Below are positions 1 to 7,838 of a stretch of DNA of 64,000 nt, piece by piece (within the stretch, counting starts at the first letter, position 1; each line of letters starts with the position of its first letter). This DNA comes from Oscillospiraceae bacterium (GTDB taxonomy: Bacteria; Bacillota; Clostridia; Oscillospirales; Ruminococcaceae), in the NCBI GenBank assembly GCA_900770285.1, contig CAAGJO010000019.1, positions 1 to 64,000 of the forward strand, written 5' to 3'. A model generated the notes under the pieces. It ran no database searches, was not told where the DNA came from, and saw nothing but the letters and a program-made list of their open reading frames with translations. The translations under genes were made by a program, and so were the position numbers.

Positions 1-16
1 CGTCTGCGTTAAGACC

Positions 17-92
17 TGGTGGGAACAACAGGGCTCGAACCTGTGACCCTCTGCTTGTAAGGCAGATGCTCTCCCAGCTGAGCTATGCTCCC
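17..92 (-). tRNA. tRNA-Val (anticodon UAC), CCA encoded
   Basis: Read on the minus strand this is a complete 76-nt cloverleaf: 7-bp acceptor stem with one G-U pair, D arm with AGCTCAGCTGGGAGA, anticodon stem TCTGC/GCAGA around loop CTTACAA (anticodon TAC), T arm with GGTTCGAGCC, discriminator A and a genome-encoded CCA. The anticodon assigns valine. It is transcribed from its own consensus promoter just upstream (126-154). More tRNA genes may follow beyond the left edge of the window. Confidence 0.96.
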
Positions 93-125
93 ATTTTTCG
101 TCCCCGGTTTCAAGGGACGTTTTAT

Positions 126-154
126 ATTATACACTAATGAATTCTATTTGTCAA
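126..154 (-). promoter_or_regulatory. sigma-A promoter of tRNA-Val
   Basis: On the minus strand, TTGACA (149-154) and TATAAT (126-131) are separated by exactly 17 nt, a perfect consensus match. Between this promoter and the tRNA lies a 6-bp hairpin (99-119, CGTCCC/GGGACG), probably part of the trimmed 5' leader. Confidence 0.88.
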
Positions 155-186
155 GCTTTTTCTCAAATTTTTTTGAAAATTCTTTA

Positions 187-1053
187 TTATTTTATCAAGG
201 CTTTTATTTCCTCAGATGAAAACTTATAAACCTTTCCGCAAAAATCGCATTTTACTTCTGTTACTTCGTCCTCTGCCAGTTCTTCCAGATCTTTTTTCCC
301 CATGGAAATAAGCATTTTCTCTGTCCTTTCCCGCGAACAATTGCATGAATATTTTACTTCAAAATCATCAAGGACTTCCGGCTCAAGTCCCCTTAAAGCC
401 TTCATAGCTATATCTTCCGCTGTCAGACCGTCCTGTAAAAGCTTTGTTACCGACTGCATATCTCTTATATTCTTTTCAATTATATCTATTTGTTCATCTG
501 TTGTGAAAGGCAAAAGCTGGATCAAGAATCCTCCTGCCTTTTCGCAAGTCAGGTCAGGGCTGACTAATACCCCTAAAGCGCATACACTTGGTACCTGTTC
601 ACTTACTGCAAGATAGTTTGTAATATCCTCTGCAATTTCACCGCTTACAAGGGGTACCTGTCCGCAGTATGGCTCTTTAAGTCCCATGTCCTTTATAACA
701 GATATAAGACCGTCTGTTCCTACAGCCCCTCCTACGTCAAGTTTACCCTTTGCATTTAAAGGTATTTCCACTATAGGATTTTGAATGTATGCCTTTACAT
801 TTCCATAACTGTCCGAAACCGCAATAAGCTGTCCCGCAGGTCCGCCTCCGTCAATTCGTACAGTTACGGAATCGTCCTTGTTTTTCAGTCCGAATCCCAT
901 AAGAGATGCACCAAGTGCCAGTCTGCCCAGCGCTGCCGTGCAAACTGCCGAAGTATTGTGTATTCTCTCAATTTCATCAACAATATTCCTGCCGTCAATA
1001 GCGCTGCAAACCACTGCAGCGTCCTTGCTGATCGTCCTAACAATTCTTCCCAT
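187..1053 (-). CDS. hslO: Hsp33 redox-regulated chaperonin
   Basis: Hsp33 is a cytosolic holdase chaperone that is off when reduced and zinc-bound, and becomes active when oxidation forms disulfides and releases the zinc. The protein is 288 residues, the usual family length. The zinc/redox switch is visible near the C-terminus: CNC at residues 237-239 followed by CDFC at 269-272, the diagnostic CxC-X29-CxxC layout. The start is supported by AGAGG upstream of ATG. It lies 5 nt downstream of the methyltransferase gene and is last in a yerC-methyltransferase-hslO unit, ahead of tRNA-Val. In a strict anaerobe such a switch would answer oxygen or bleach-type stress. Confidence 0.95.
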   Translation of the reverse strand: MGRIVRTISKDAAVVCSAIDGRNIVDEIERIHNTSAVCTAALGRLALGASLMGFGLKNKDDSVTVRIDGGGPAGQLIAVSDSYGNVKAYIQNPIVEIPLNAKGKLDVGGAVGTDGLISVIKDMGLKEPYCGQVPLVSGEIAEDITNYLAVSEQVPSVCALGVLVSPDLTCEKAGGFLIQLLPFTTDEQIDIIEKNIRDMQSVTKLLQDGLTAEDIAMKALRGLEPEVLDDFEVKYSCNCSRERTEKMLISMGKKDLEELAEDEVTEVKCDFCGKVYKFSSEEIKALIK

Positions 1054-1058
1054 TTATT

Positions 1059-1811
1059 TTACCTCTTTATTTTTCTTGTGACATAAACAATTCTCTGCGT
1101 TTTTTCGCTCACTGCTTTTTCTGTGTATTCATCATATTTTCCGAGAATTTCAAAACCTGTTTCAGCCAGCATACTGTCAATTTCACTTTCGTCCAAAGCA
1201 ATCTCCGTAAAGCTTTCCTTGAACCTATCATATTTTCCGTCCTGCCGCTTTTCAAAAAAGTCAAGATATATATCTACAGAATCATCTCTGGAGTTGTATT
1301 GGTTCTGCCATGCGCAAAATACATCTTCCAAGTCATATAAAAAAGCATTGTCTGCAAGTATCTCACGGTGCTTGTACTTTGTATTTACGTCAAAAATGAA
1401 CATTCCGTCCGGATATGCAAAAAGTGAAACCTTTTCAAAAGTCTTTTTTACTGCATTTCTGTCCTGAAGATGATTTATACTGTCAAGAACTGAAACTGTT
1501 ACATCAATAGTCCCGTACATATCCAGCTCAGCCATGTCCTGACAAATATATTGAATATTGTTTCCGCTTTCAAACTTTTTATCCAAAGCAGCGCTGAGCA
1601 TTTCATCTGAAATATCTACCCCGATAACATCGTATCCTTTATTGCTCATTTGCTCACAAAGTGAACCGGTGCCGCAGCCAAGTTCAAGAAGAATATCCTT
1701 TCTTCCCCCAAACTGACCGACAAGTCTGTCAATCCTATCTGCAATATGAGTATAGTCCACATTTCCTGTCAGTTCATCGTAAAACAATGCAAATTTTGAA
1801 TATCCGCTCAT
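1059..1811 (-). CDS. class I SAM-dependent methyltransferase
   Basis: A 250-residue cytosolic methyltransferase with a Rossmann fold: motif I LELGCGTGSLCE lies near residue 43, followed by VIGVDISDEML as the acidic motif II and QDMAELD as motif III. The N-terminus (MSGYSKFALFYDELTG) matches a common Firmicute group of uncharacterised methyltransferases. The substrate cannot be told from the sequence. The ATG overlaps the stop of yerC by four bases (ATGA), which implies translational coupling, and AAGGA lies 9 nt upstream inside yerC. The tight link to a TrpR-like regulator and Hsp33 is suggestive but gives no function. Confidence 0.85.
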   Translation of the reverse strand: MSGYSKFALFYDELTGNVDYTHIADRIDRLVGQFGGRKDILLELGCGTGSLCEQMSNKGYDVIGVDISDEMLSAALDKKFESGNNIQYICQDMAELDMYGTIDVTVSVLDSINHLQDRNAVKKTFEKVSLFAYPDGMFIFDVNTKYKHREILADNAFLYDLEDVFCAWQNQYNSRDDSVDIYLDFFEKRQDGKYDRFKESFTEIALDESEIDSMLAETGFEILGKYDEYTEKAVSEKTQRIVYVTRKIKR

Positions 1812-2107
1812 TTATTTTTTTCCTTAAGTCTGTCAAATACAATATTATATCCGCCGCTGCCGTCATATGCAAGAGAACGATTTACTCTGCTGATTGTAGC
1901 GGTAGATGCACCTGTTTCCCCTACAATATCGCTGTAAACATGATTTTCAGTTAAAAGCTTGGCAACCTGAAAGCGCTGGGAAAGGGCTTTCAGCTCAGGC
2001 ACCGTACATAAGTCTTTAAAAAACAGTCTACATTCTTCTTTGTTTTCAAGACAAAGCACAGCCTCAAATAAATCGTCAAGATGCTTTATTTCCATTTTTT
2101 CTTTCAT
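1808..2107 (-). CDS. yerC: TrpR-like DNA-binding protein, YerC/YecD family
   Basis: A 99-residue protein of the TrpR/YerC/YecD family. The family shares the helix-turn-helix of the Trp repressor; here it covers about residues 55-80 (SDIVGETGASTATISRVNRSL). N-terminal residues include the typical LFEAVLCLENKEECRLFFKDLCTVPELKALSQRFQ-type region that contacts the partner subunit. The ligand and targets of this family are poorly known. A 14-bp inverted repeat overlaps its own promoter (2136-2175), so autoregulation is likely. Its start codon follows a good AAAGGAG site which is itself part of a terminator hairpin (see findings). Confidence 0.85.
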   Translation of the reverse strand: MKEKMEIKHLDDLFEAVLCLENKEECRLFFKDLCTVPELKALSQRFQVAKLLTENHVYSDIVGETGASTATISRVNRSLAYDGSGGYNIVFDRLKEKNK

Positions 2108-2110
2108 AAT

Positions 2111-2196
2111 AAAAAAGCTCCTTTACTTATCATAATGTAAAGTGTTAAATCATATATACATTTTAACACATTACAACATAAAAGTAAAGGGCTTTT
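2111..2196 (-). terminator. engB terminator hairpin overlapping yerC promoter and RBS
   Basis: The outer arms, 2182-2196 and 2113-2128, pair over about 15 bp with one bulged base, and on the minus strand the hairpin is followed by six T residues (2111-2116). This is a plausible intrinsic terminator for the lon-engB transcript. Its 3' arm contains the yerC Shine-Dalgarno sequence AAAGGAG, and the loop contains the yerC promoter and an inner inverted repeat. Confidence 0.6.
2136..2175. promoter_or_regulatory. operator-like inverted repeat over the yerC promoter
   Basis: TGTAAAGTGTTAAA (2136-2149) and TTTAACACATTACA (2162-2175) are inverted copies with one mismatch in 14, separated by 12 bp. 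On the minus strand a promoter TTGTAA (2171-2176)-N16-TATGAT (2149-2154) coincides with it, so a bound dimer would block transcription of yerC. The obvious candidate ligand protein is YerC itself. Confidence 0.55.
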
Positions 2197-2211
2197 GATT
2201 ATTATAGTCTG

Positions 2212-2817
2212 TTAAGTTTGCGAGTTGTTGTAAATATCCCTGACTTCTTCAATTATGGAGCGTATCTCATCAACGCCTTCCCCGGTCACAGAGGAAAATT
2301 CCACCGATGTTATGTCCTCGAAAAATGGTATCTCCTTGGAAAATGCCTTTCTCCTCTCTGCTCTTGCAGTAGGTTTGAGCTTATCTGCCTTTGTAAATAC
2401 AATAACAAAAGGCATTTCGTTGTCAATGAGGTAGTTTATCATCTGCAAATCGTCCTTGGTGGGTGCATGACGCATATCTATAAGCTGGAAAACCAGTTCA
2501 AGATTCCTCTTGTCATCATTGAGATAACCGCCTATCAGGTCACCCCAACGACCCTTTTCTCCTTTTGCAACCTTTGCATAGCCGTATCCCGGCAGATCAA
2601 CAATGTAGATATCTTCAAGAGTATAAAAATTTATAGTTACCGTCTTTCCCGGTACAGAACTTACCTTTGCCAAAGATTTTCGATTGAAAATTTTGTTGAT
2701 AAGGGTGGATTTGCCCACGTTTGAACGTCCTGAAAAAGCAATCTCCACTCTGTCCGACGTGGGGATCTGGGAAAGCTTTCCGAAAGATGTATAAAACTGT
2801 GCAGTATTAAAATTCAT
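2212..2817 (-). CDS. engB: ribosome biogenesis GTP-binding protein EngB/YsxC
   Basis: An essential TRAFAC GTPase (YihA/YsxC/EngB) needed for late assembly of the 50S subunit. The 201-residue length is standard. G1 is GRSNVGKST at residues 30-38, G3 is DLPGYGYA, G4 is TKAD and a G5-like FSSVTGEG follows. The gene lies 11 nt downstream of lon; the lon-engB (ysxC) pair is conserved in Firmicutes including Bacillus subtilis, which supports both calls. Confidence 0.95.
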   Translation of the reverse strand: MNFNTAQFYTSFGKLSQIPTSDRVEIAFSGRSNVGKSTLINKIFNRKSLAKVSSVPGKTVTINFYTLEDIYIVDLPGYGYAKVAKGEKGRWGDLIGGYLNDDKRNLELVFQLIDMRHAPTKDDLQMINYLIDNEMPFVIVFTKADKLKPTARAERRKAFSKEIPFFEDITSVEFSSVTGEGVDEIRSIIEEVRDIYNNSQT

Positions 2818-2828
2818 ATGCTTATCTC

Positions 2829-5261
2829 CTAGACGGTAGTTTTCACACGGCTGCTCTTCCCTCTTTTGCCGCTGAGCAGTTCCAAAGGCACATCACTTTC
2901 GTTCAGGGATTTTTTACGCTGAACGAGGGCAGTATCCAGAACATCCTGCAAGGTTTCGGCAAAAACAAATTCTACGTTCAGCTTGACCTCATCGTCCACC
3001 TCGTCAAGATCGCCCATGTTGTTCTTAGGCACAATAACTGTTTTTATGCCCTCTTTGTATGCAGCCATAGTCTTTTCACGTAGTCCTCCTATCGGCAGAA
3101 CTTTTCCGTTAAGGGTAATTTCTCCGGTCATGGCAACATCTGCTCTGACAGCAATTCCGCTCAATGCGGAAATCAAAGCAGTAACCATAGTTACCCCTGC
3201 CGACGGTCCGTCCTTTGGCACAGCACCTTCCGGTGCATGAATATGTATATCCTTTTTCTCATAGAAATCAGGCTCTATTCCATATTTTTCAGCAATGCTT
3301 CTGCAATAGCTTACTGCAATTCTGGCCGACTCTTTCATTACATCGCCCAGCGAACCTGTCAGCTCAATTTTTCCCTTTCCATCAAGAACAAGAACTTCCA
3401 GCGGCAGTATAACTCCGCCAACAGACGTCCACGCAAGTCCGTTTACTTCGCCTACAGCGTCAACCTTTTGAGATATATCTCTCAGATATTTTTTGTGACC
3501 AATATACTGCTCAATGTTTGTATCCTTGAAGGTTACACGGGAAACTTCGTTTCCCACAATTTCCTTTGCAGCTTTTCGGCATAACGTTCCAATAGTTCTT
3601 TCCAGGTTTCTGACTCCTGCTTCACGGGTGTAGCTGTCAATAAGAGTATAAATTCCCTTGTCTGTTATTCTCATCTGCGAAGCCTTTAATCCATTTTTGC
3701 TTATTTGCTTTGGAATAAGATGATGTTTTGCTATATTGAATTTCTCTTCACGGGTATAGCTTGCAAGCTCAATGACTTCCATTCTGTCAAGGAGAGGCGG
3801 CTGAATAGTTTCTGTTGTATTTGCTGTTGTGATAAACATTACATCGCTTAAATCAAAAGGCAGCTCAATAAAATGGTCACGAAAAGCGGTGTTCTGCTCA
3901 GAATCCAGAACTTCCAGCATGGCTGAGGACGGATCCCCTCTGTAATCATTTCCCATTTTGTCTATTTCATCAAGCAAAATTACAGGGTTTTTGCTTCCTG
4001 CCTGCTTCATGGCATTCATAATTCTGCCTTCCATTGCTCCTACATAGGTTTTTCTGTGACCTCTGATGTCGCTTTCATCACGTACACCGCCTAAAGAAAC
4101 ACGGACATACTTTCTTCCAAGAGCTTTTGCAATGGATTTACCTACAGAAGTCTTGCCCGTTCCCGGAGGTCCGACAAGGCATAAAATCTGACCCTTTACA
4201 TCTTTGTTAAGACATCTGACTGCAAAAGTTTCAAGAATACGTTCTTTGACCTTTTTCAAACCGTAGTGGTCCTTATCAAGAACCTTTGCAGCTTTTTTTA
4301 TGTCCGTTACATCTTTTGTATATACATTCCATGGCAGAGCAAGGCAAGTGTCAAGATAATTGCGTATAACAACTGCCTCCTGTGAGCTCATCTGCATTTG
4401 AGAAAGACGGTTGACCTCGCTGTTAAGCTTTTGTACCACCTCTTCACTTGCACCCAACTTGTTTATCTTGTCATAATAATTCTGTATTTCGTCCGCAGCC
4501 GATTCATCGGAATAATCTCCTATCTCACGCTGAAGAGCCTTGATCTGTTCACGGATATAAAATTCCTTCTGATTTTGCTCAATAGACATTTTGACCTGCT
4601 CGTTTATCTGCTGTTCAACCGACAGCACTTCAATTTCACGGGTAAGAGCCGTGAGCAAAAACGCAAACTTCTCGCCGATTGTAGGAATCTCCAGAAGCTG
4701 CTGTCTTTCCGCAAAAGGCAGAATAGCATTAAAAGCCACAGCCTCGTATAAGCTTTGCGGGTCATCGGTAGTAAGAACGTTTTCGTAAATTTCCTTTGGC
4801 ATACGCGGAAGAGCTTCAGCATACTGTTCAAAGGTATTCTTTATTTCACGCATAAAAGCGGTCATTTCCACATCGTCAAGCTTTTCTTTTGAATAATTCG
4901 GCAGCTGTTTTACCTCTGCCTCACAGCTTTTATCATAACGGTAAAATTCAATAAGTTTTGCTTTTCTGACGCCTTCAACAAGACATCTGTATATCCCGTT
5001 TGCACCCCTTACGATCTGCTGTACCTTTACAATAGTACCTATTTTGAATAAATCATTCTTCTGAGGCTTTTCGACGGTAAAATCCTTTTGTGCAATTAAA
5101 AATAAGCGTCCGCCTTGGCTTAACGCCTCTTTAATGCTGTTTACAGACGCTTCCCTTGCCACATCAAACTGCATTACCATATTTGGATAGACTACAAGTT
5201 CACGTGTAGGTACGCATGGCAAAAGAAGATTGTTTTCCTTTATATCAATTTTCGTGCTCAT
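2829..5261 (-). CDS. lon: ATP-dependent protease La (LonA)
   Basis: Cytosolic AAA+ serine protease that degrades damaged and short-lived regulatory proteins. The 810 residues show the LonA order: N-terminal substrate-binding domain (about 10-210), coiled coil, AAA+ module with Walker A GPPGTGKT at 364-371 and Walker B VILLDEIDKM, and a C-terminal protease domain with catalytic Ser687 in DGPSAG and Lys730 in LREKTMAA. The start follows AAGGAGG. It heads the lon-engB unit. No CIRCE or other obvious heat-shock operator was seen in the short upstream gap. Confidence 0.97.
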   Translation of the reverse strand: MSTKIDIKENNLLLPCVPTRELVVYPNMVMQFDVAREASVNSIKEALSQGGRLFLIAQKDFTVEKPQKNDLFKIGTIVKVQQIVRGANGIYRCLVEGVRKAKLIEFYRYDKSCEAEVKQLPNYSKEKLDDVEMTAFMREIKNTFEQYAEALPRMPKEIYENVLTTDDPQSLYEAVAFNAILPFAERQQLLEIPTIGEKFAFLLTALTREIEVLSVEQQINEQVKMSIEQNQKEFYIREQIKALQREIGDYSDESAADEIQNYYDKINKLGASEEVVQKLNSEVNRLSQMQMSSQEAVVIRNYLDTCLALPWNVYTKDVTDIKKAAKVLDKDHYGLKKVKERILETFAVRCLNKDVKGQILCLVGPPGTGKTSVGKSIAKALGRKYVRVSLGGVRDESDIRGHRKTYVGAMEGRIMNAMKQAGSKNPVILLDEIDKMGNDYRGDPSSAMLEVLDSEQNTAFRDHFIELPFDLSDVMFITTANTTETIQPPLLDRMEVIELASYTREEKFNIAKHHLIPKQISKNGLKASQMRITDKGIYTLIDSYTREAGVRNLERTIGTLCRKAAKEIVGNEVSRVTFKDTNIEQYIGHKKYLRDISQKVDAVGEVNGLAWTSVGGVILPLEVLVLDGKGKIELTGSLGDVMKESARIAVSYCRSIAEKYGIEPDFYEKKDIHIHAPEGAVPKDGPSAGVTMVTALISALSGIAVRADVAMTGEITLNGKVLPIGGLREKTMAAYKEGIKTVIVPKNNMGDLDEVDDEVKLNVEFVFAETLQDVLDTALVQRKKSLNESDVPLELLSGKRGKSSRVKTTV

Positions 5262-5330
5262 AATATGTGCCTCCTTACGAGGTTTGTCACCCTTAAATTT
5301 TGTTCTTTATCTATATAATATGCAAATGTA

Positions 5331-5357
5331 AAAAGGGTACCCTTTTAAGGATACCCC
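5331..5357 (-). terminator. intrinsic terminator of the rpsF-ssb-rpsR operon
   Basis: On the minus strand an 8-bp stem (GGGTATCC/GGGTACCC, one G-U) with loop TTAAAA, at 5335-5356, is followed by TTTT. It lies 15 nt past the rpsR stop codon. Confidence 0.8.
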
Positions 5358-5371
5358 TAATTTATTGTTTA

Positions 5372-5608
5372 TTAGTCTGAAACGTATGGGAGCAAAGCTA
5401 CATGACGAGCTCTCTTGATAGCTTTTGTAAGCTCTCTCTGGTGATAAGCACATGTGCCTGTTACACGGCGAGGGAGAATTTTTGCTCTTTCTGTCATACA
5501 TTTTCTGAGCTTAGCGATATCTTTATAATCGATTTTTTCTGCTCTGTCAGCGCAGAACATACAAACCTTTTTACGTCCTCTTTTCTGAGGTCTGCTATTT
5601 CTTTCCAT
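5372..5608 (-). CDS. rpsR: 30S ribosomal protein bS18
   Basis: Ribosomal protein S18, which forms a heterodimer with S6 on the platform of the 30S subunit. I place the start at ATG 5608 (MERNSRPQKR), 8 nt after a strong GGAGG, rather than at an upstream GTG, giving 78 residues. The core IDYKDIAKLRKC and ILPRRVTGTCAYHQRELTKAIKRAR is diagnostic. It has CMFC plus two further cysteines, the pattern of a C+ zinc-binding S18, common in Clostridia. It is third in the rpsF-ssb-rpsR operon. Confidence 0.96.
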   Translation of the reverse strand: MERNSRPQKRGRKKVCMFCADRAEKIDYKDIAKLRKCMTERAKILPRRVTGTCAYHQRELTKAIKRARHVALLPYVSD

Positions 5609-5652
5609 GATTAATCCTCCTAACACAAAATATAGTTAAACAAATAGGGTAA

Positions 5653-6180
5653 TCAGAATGGAACACCGTCATCACTTAACACTTCAAAGTCCGCCATGTC
5701 GCCAATACTGGTGTCATCATTTTGCGGGACTGACTGTGCAGTGGTGTTCTGCTGATAATTATTACTCTGCTGGTATCCGCCCTGCTGGTAGCCGCCTTGT
5801 TGATAATCCCCTTGGTAGCTGCCCTGCTGATATCCGCCGCCGTACTGAGAATTGTCAGATGACTTCTCGCCGGTAAATGAAACGCTGTCCACAAAAACTT
5901 CTGTGACATAGTGTTTAACACCGTTTTTATCATCATAATTTCTTGTGCGCAGATTTCCCTCAATGGCGATCATACTGCCCTTACGAAAATATTTGCCGAT
6001 GAATTCAGCCTGGTTGCGCCATGCAACGCAGTTGATAAAATCAGTCTGTCTGTCCTCTCCTTGACGAGCATAATTACGCTGTACGGCAAGTGAAAACGAA
6101 AGTACAGAAACGCCGCTTGGAGTCTGCTTGACTTCAAGATCCTGTGCAATTCTGCCCATTAGAATAACTCTGTTCAGCAT
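5653..6180 (-). CDS. ssb: single-stranded DNA-binding protein
   Basis: SSB coats single-stranded DNA in replication, recombination and repair as a homotetramer. The 175 residues comprise an OB fold (1-110; MLNRVILMGRIAQDLEVKQT, FINCVAWRNQAEF, GNLRTRNYDDKNG), a flexible Gln/Gly/Tyr-rich linker with repeated YQQGG units (about 115-150), and an acidic tip ending DDGVPF that recruits partner proteins. It sits between rpsF and rpsR, the classic Firmicute operon, and is translated from the same rpsF promoter. Confidence 0.97.
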   Translation of the reverse strand: MLNRVILMGRIAQDLEVKQTPSGVSVLSFSLAVQRNYARQGEDRQTDFINCVAWRNQAEFIGKYFRKGSMIAIEGNLRTRNYDDKNGVKHYVTEVFVDSVSFTGEKSSDNSQYGGGYQQGSYQGDYQQGGYQQGGYQQSNNYQQNTTAQSVPQNDDTSIGDMADFEVLSDDGVPF

Positions 6181-6207
6181 ACTAAATTCCTTCTCTCAAA
6201 TCAATTC

Positions 6208-6501
6208 TTACTTAGTTGTAACCAAGAAACGAATTACGCCGTCTGTGATACCGAGAACACGCTCGAGTTCAGCAGGGAAATCAGGCTTAGCTGTGAAATC
6301 CCACAAAACGTAATAGCCTTCGTTTTCGTAATTGATAGGATAAGCGAGCTTACGTTTGCCCCAATCGTTTACCTCAACGTTTTCAGCATTTGATGAAATC
6401 AAAGCTGTGAACTTTTCTGTAAGAGCCTTAATAGCCTCTTCGTCATTGTTCTTTGTGCTGAAGACAACCATTGCTTCGTAATTTTCATTAATCTTTGCCA
6501 T
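6208..6501 (-). CDS. rpsF: 30S ribosomal protein bS6
   Basis: Ribosomal protein S6, partner of S18. The 97 residues contain the family motifs YEAMVVFSTKN, VEVNDWGKRKLAYPI and GYYVLWDFTAKPDFPAELER. The ATG follows an excellent AAGGAGGTG. It is first in the rpsF-ssb-rpsR operon and is driven by a perfect sigma-A promoter at 6566-6594, with a leader of about 57 nt. In many bacteria the S6:S18 complex represses this operon by binding the leader; I could not recognise the conserved leader motif here. Confidence 0.97.
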   Translation of the reverse strand: MAKINENYEAMVVFSTKNNDEEAIKALTEKFTALISSNAENVEVNDWGKRKLAYPINYENEGYYVLWDFTAKPDFPAELERVLGITDGVIRFLVTTK

Positions 6502-6565
6502 TTAAAAAGCACCTCCTTCTGGATTTCGCCTACGCCTATGTGACATAAGCAAGGATAATATGTTT

Positions 6566-6594
6566 ATTATATCATAATCATTTCTTCTTGTCAA
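6566..6594 (-). promoter_or_regulatory. sigma-A promoter of rpsF-ssb-rpsR
   Basis: Perfect consensus on the minus strand: TTGACA (6589-6594), 17-nt spacer, TATAAT (6566-6571). The predicted start lies near 6559. Confidence 0.9.
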
Positions 6595-6636
6595 TAGAAA
6601 ATTTGCCGGTGAAAATGTAACTAAATTGTAAATTCA

Positions 6637-7650
6637 TCATATAATCTTTATAACAATAAGGCTGATAAGACTAACAACCATTAAAGCTGTAAATGCTATA
6701 ATAACGGCAATCCAGCTTCCGCCGCCCTTTTCAGTAATTTCCTGCTGGATTTGTACTTCATCAGCTTTTCCGTCAAGTCTTGAATGTATCTCCAGAATAT
6801 CTTTTCTTGCGTGACGATAATATAAACTGTTTGCAAAAAGTCCGCAGAAAATTCTCTGCGCCATGGATAAATATGAGCATAGATACATAAATGTTGAAAG
6901 AGTTGATGAAATATTTGATATTGCACTGCCTGTGGTTGTTCCCATGGCAAAATTCTCAATTCCGATCTGTGAAATAAATGCAATGCTCGGGATTGAAAGA
7001 ACAAAGCTTAACAGCATCATAAGTATTCCCATTTTGTACATTTTTCTGTAAAAGAAATATAAATGAGGAAACAGGAATGCAACTATATTAAGTGACAGCT
7101 TTCTGCCTGCTTTGGCAAATGCCACAAAGTTTGAAAGCATAACAAATGGGTTCTTTCCGATGTAATCAGAATAGTCACCCATCTTCACTCCGTCCATGTC
7201 CGAGTTTCTGTCTATCTTTACAGTATTGTATCCGTAAGGGCCATTCATGTTTGGAGCAGTACCCATATTCGGGTTTGCTCCCATGTCAGGATTCTGTCCG
7301 CCGAAACCACCATTGTTGATATTTTCGTTGAACGGGCGTTCTGCTCCTGAATCTGCCAAAGGTGAACCGCATTTCTGACAAAACAGTCCCTGAGGAGGAT
7401 TGACCTCACCGCATCTCGGGCATCTTATAGGCTGGGCGTTTTGTTCGGACGCACTTTCATTTTCTTCTGCTTTATAATCAGGCTCCCAGCTTTGACCTTT
7501 TTCATGCAAATCTGTGTTAATGCACTTGCCTTCATTTAAATAACACTCACGATGATACGGCGTTCCGCATTCAGGACATACAACAATGTCGTCCCCGTCT
7601 TTAAAGTATTTTCCGCATGATATGCATTTAGTACCGTTGTATTTGTTCAT
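6637..7650 (-). CDS. zinc-finger/zinc-ribbon membrane protein of unknown function
   Basis: A 337-residue protein with two predicted metal-binding modules followed by membrane segments. The N-terminal module (about 1-45) has CISC, CPEC, HRECY and a final Cys, in the order of a RING-like family-14 prokaryotic finger. A zinc ribbon follows (CPRCGEVNPP...CQKCGSPL, about 77-100), then an Asn/Gly/Met-rich linker, then about four hydrophobic segments in the C-terminal half (starting ALSLNIVAFLFPHLYFFYR-like). This matches the zinc-ribbon/DUF2628-type architecture seen in Clostridia. Start chosen at ATG 7650 with AAAGAAAGG upstream; a second ATG six codons earlier has no good site. Function unknown. 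Divergent from prfB. Confidence 0.75.
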   Translation of the reverse strand: MNKYNGTKCISCGKYFKDGDDIVVCPECGTPYHRECYLNEGKCINTDLHEKGQSWEPDYKAEENESASEQNAQPIRCPRCGEVNPPQGLFCQKCGSPLADSGAERPFNENINNGGFGGQNPDMGANPNMGTAPNMNGPYGYNTVKIDRNSDMDGVKMGDYSDYIGKNPFVMLSNFVAFAKAGRKLSLNIVAFLFPHLYFFYRKMYKMGILMMLLSFVLSIPSIAFISQIGIENFAMGTTTGSAISNISSTLSTFMYLCSYLSMAQRIFCGLFANSLYYRHARKDILEIHSRLDGKADEVQIQQEITEKGGGSWIAVIIAFTALMVVSLISLIVIKII

Positions 7651-7697
7651 ATACTGCCTTTCTTTCATAGAACTAAAACCTATTTTATAATATTATC

Positions 7698-7725
7698 ATT
7701 ATATCATAATTTTCTTAAAAATCAA
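7698..7725 (-). promoter_or_regulatory. sigma-A promoter of the zinc-ribbon protein gene
   Basis: Minus strand TTGATT (7720-7725), 16-nt spacer, TATAAT (7698-7703). It is divergent from the prfB promoter. Confidence 0.65.
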
Positions 7726-7745
7726 TCCATTTTATATAATTTTCC

Positions 7746-7774
7746 TTTACTTTTCACATTAAAAGCATTATAAT
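7746..7774 (+). promoter_or_regulatory. sigma-A promoter of prfB
   Basis: TTTACT (7746-7751), 17-nt spacer, TATAAT (7769-7774), 64 nt before the prfB start. Confidence 0.7.
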
Positions 7775-7838
7775 AATAATTAATAGTAAAAAATTACTGC
7801 CTATGGCATTTTATTAAAAATATATAAGGAGAGTATTC

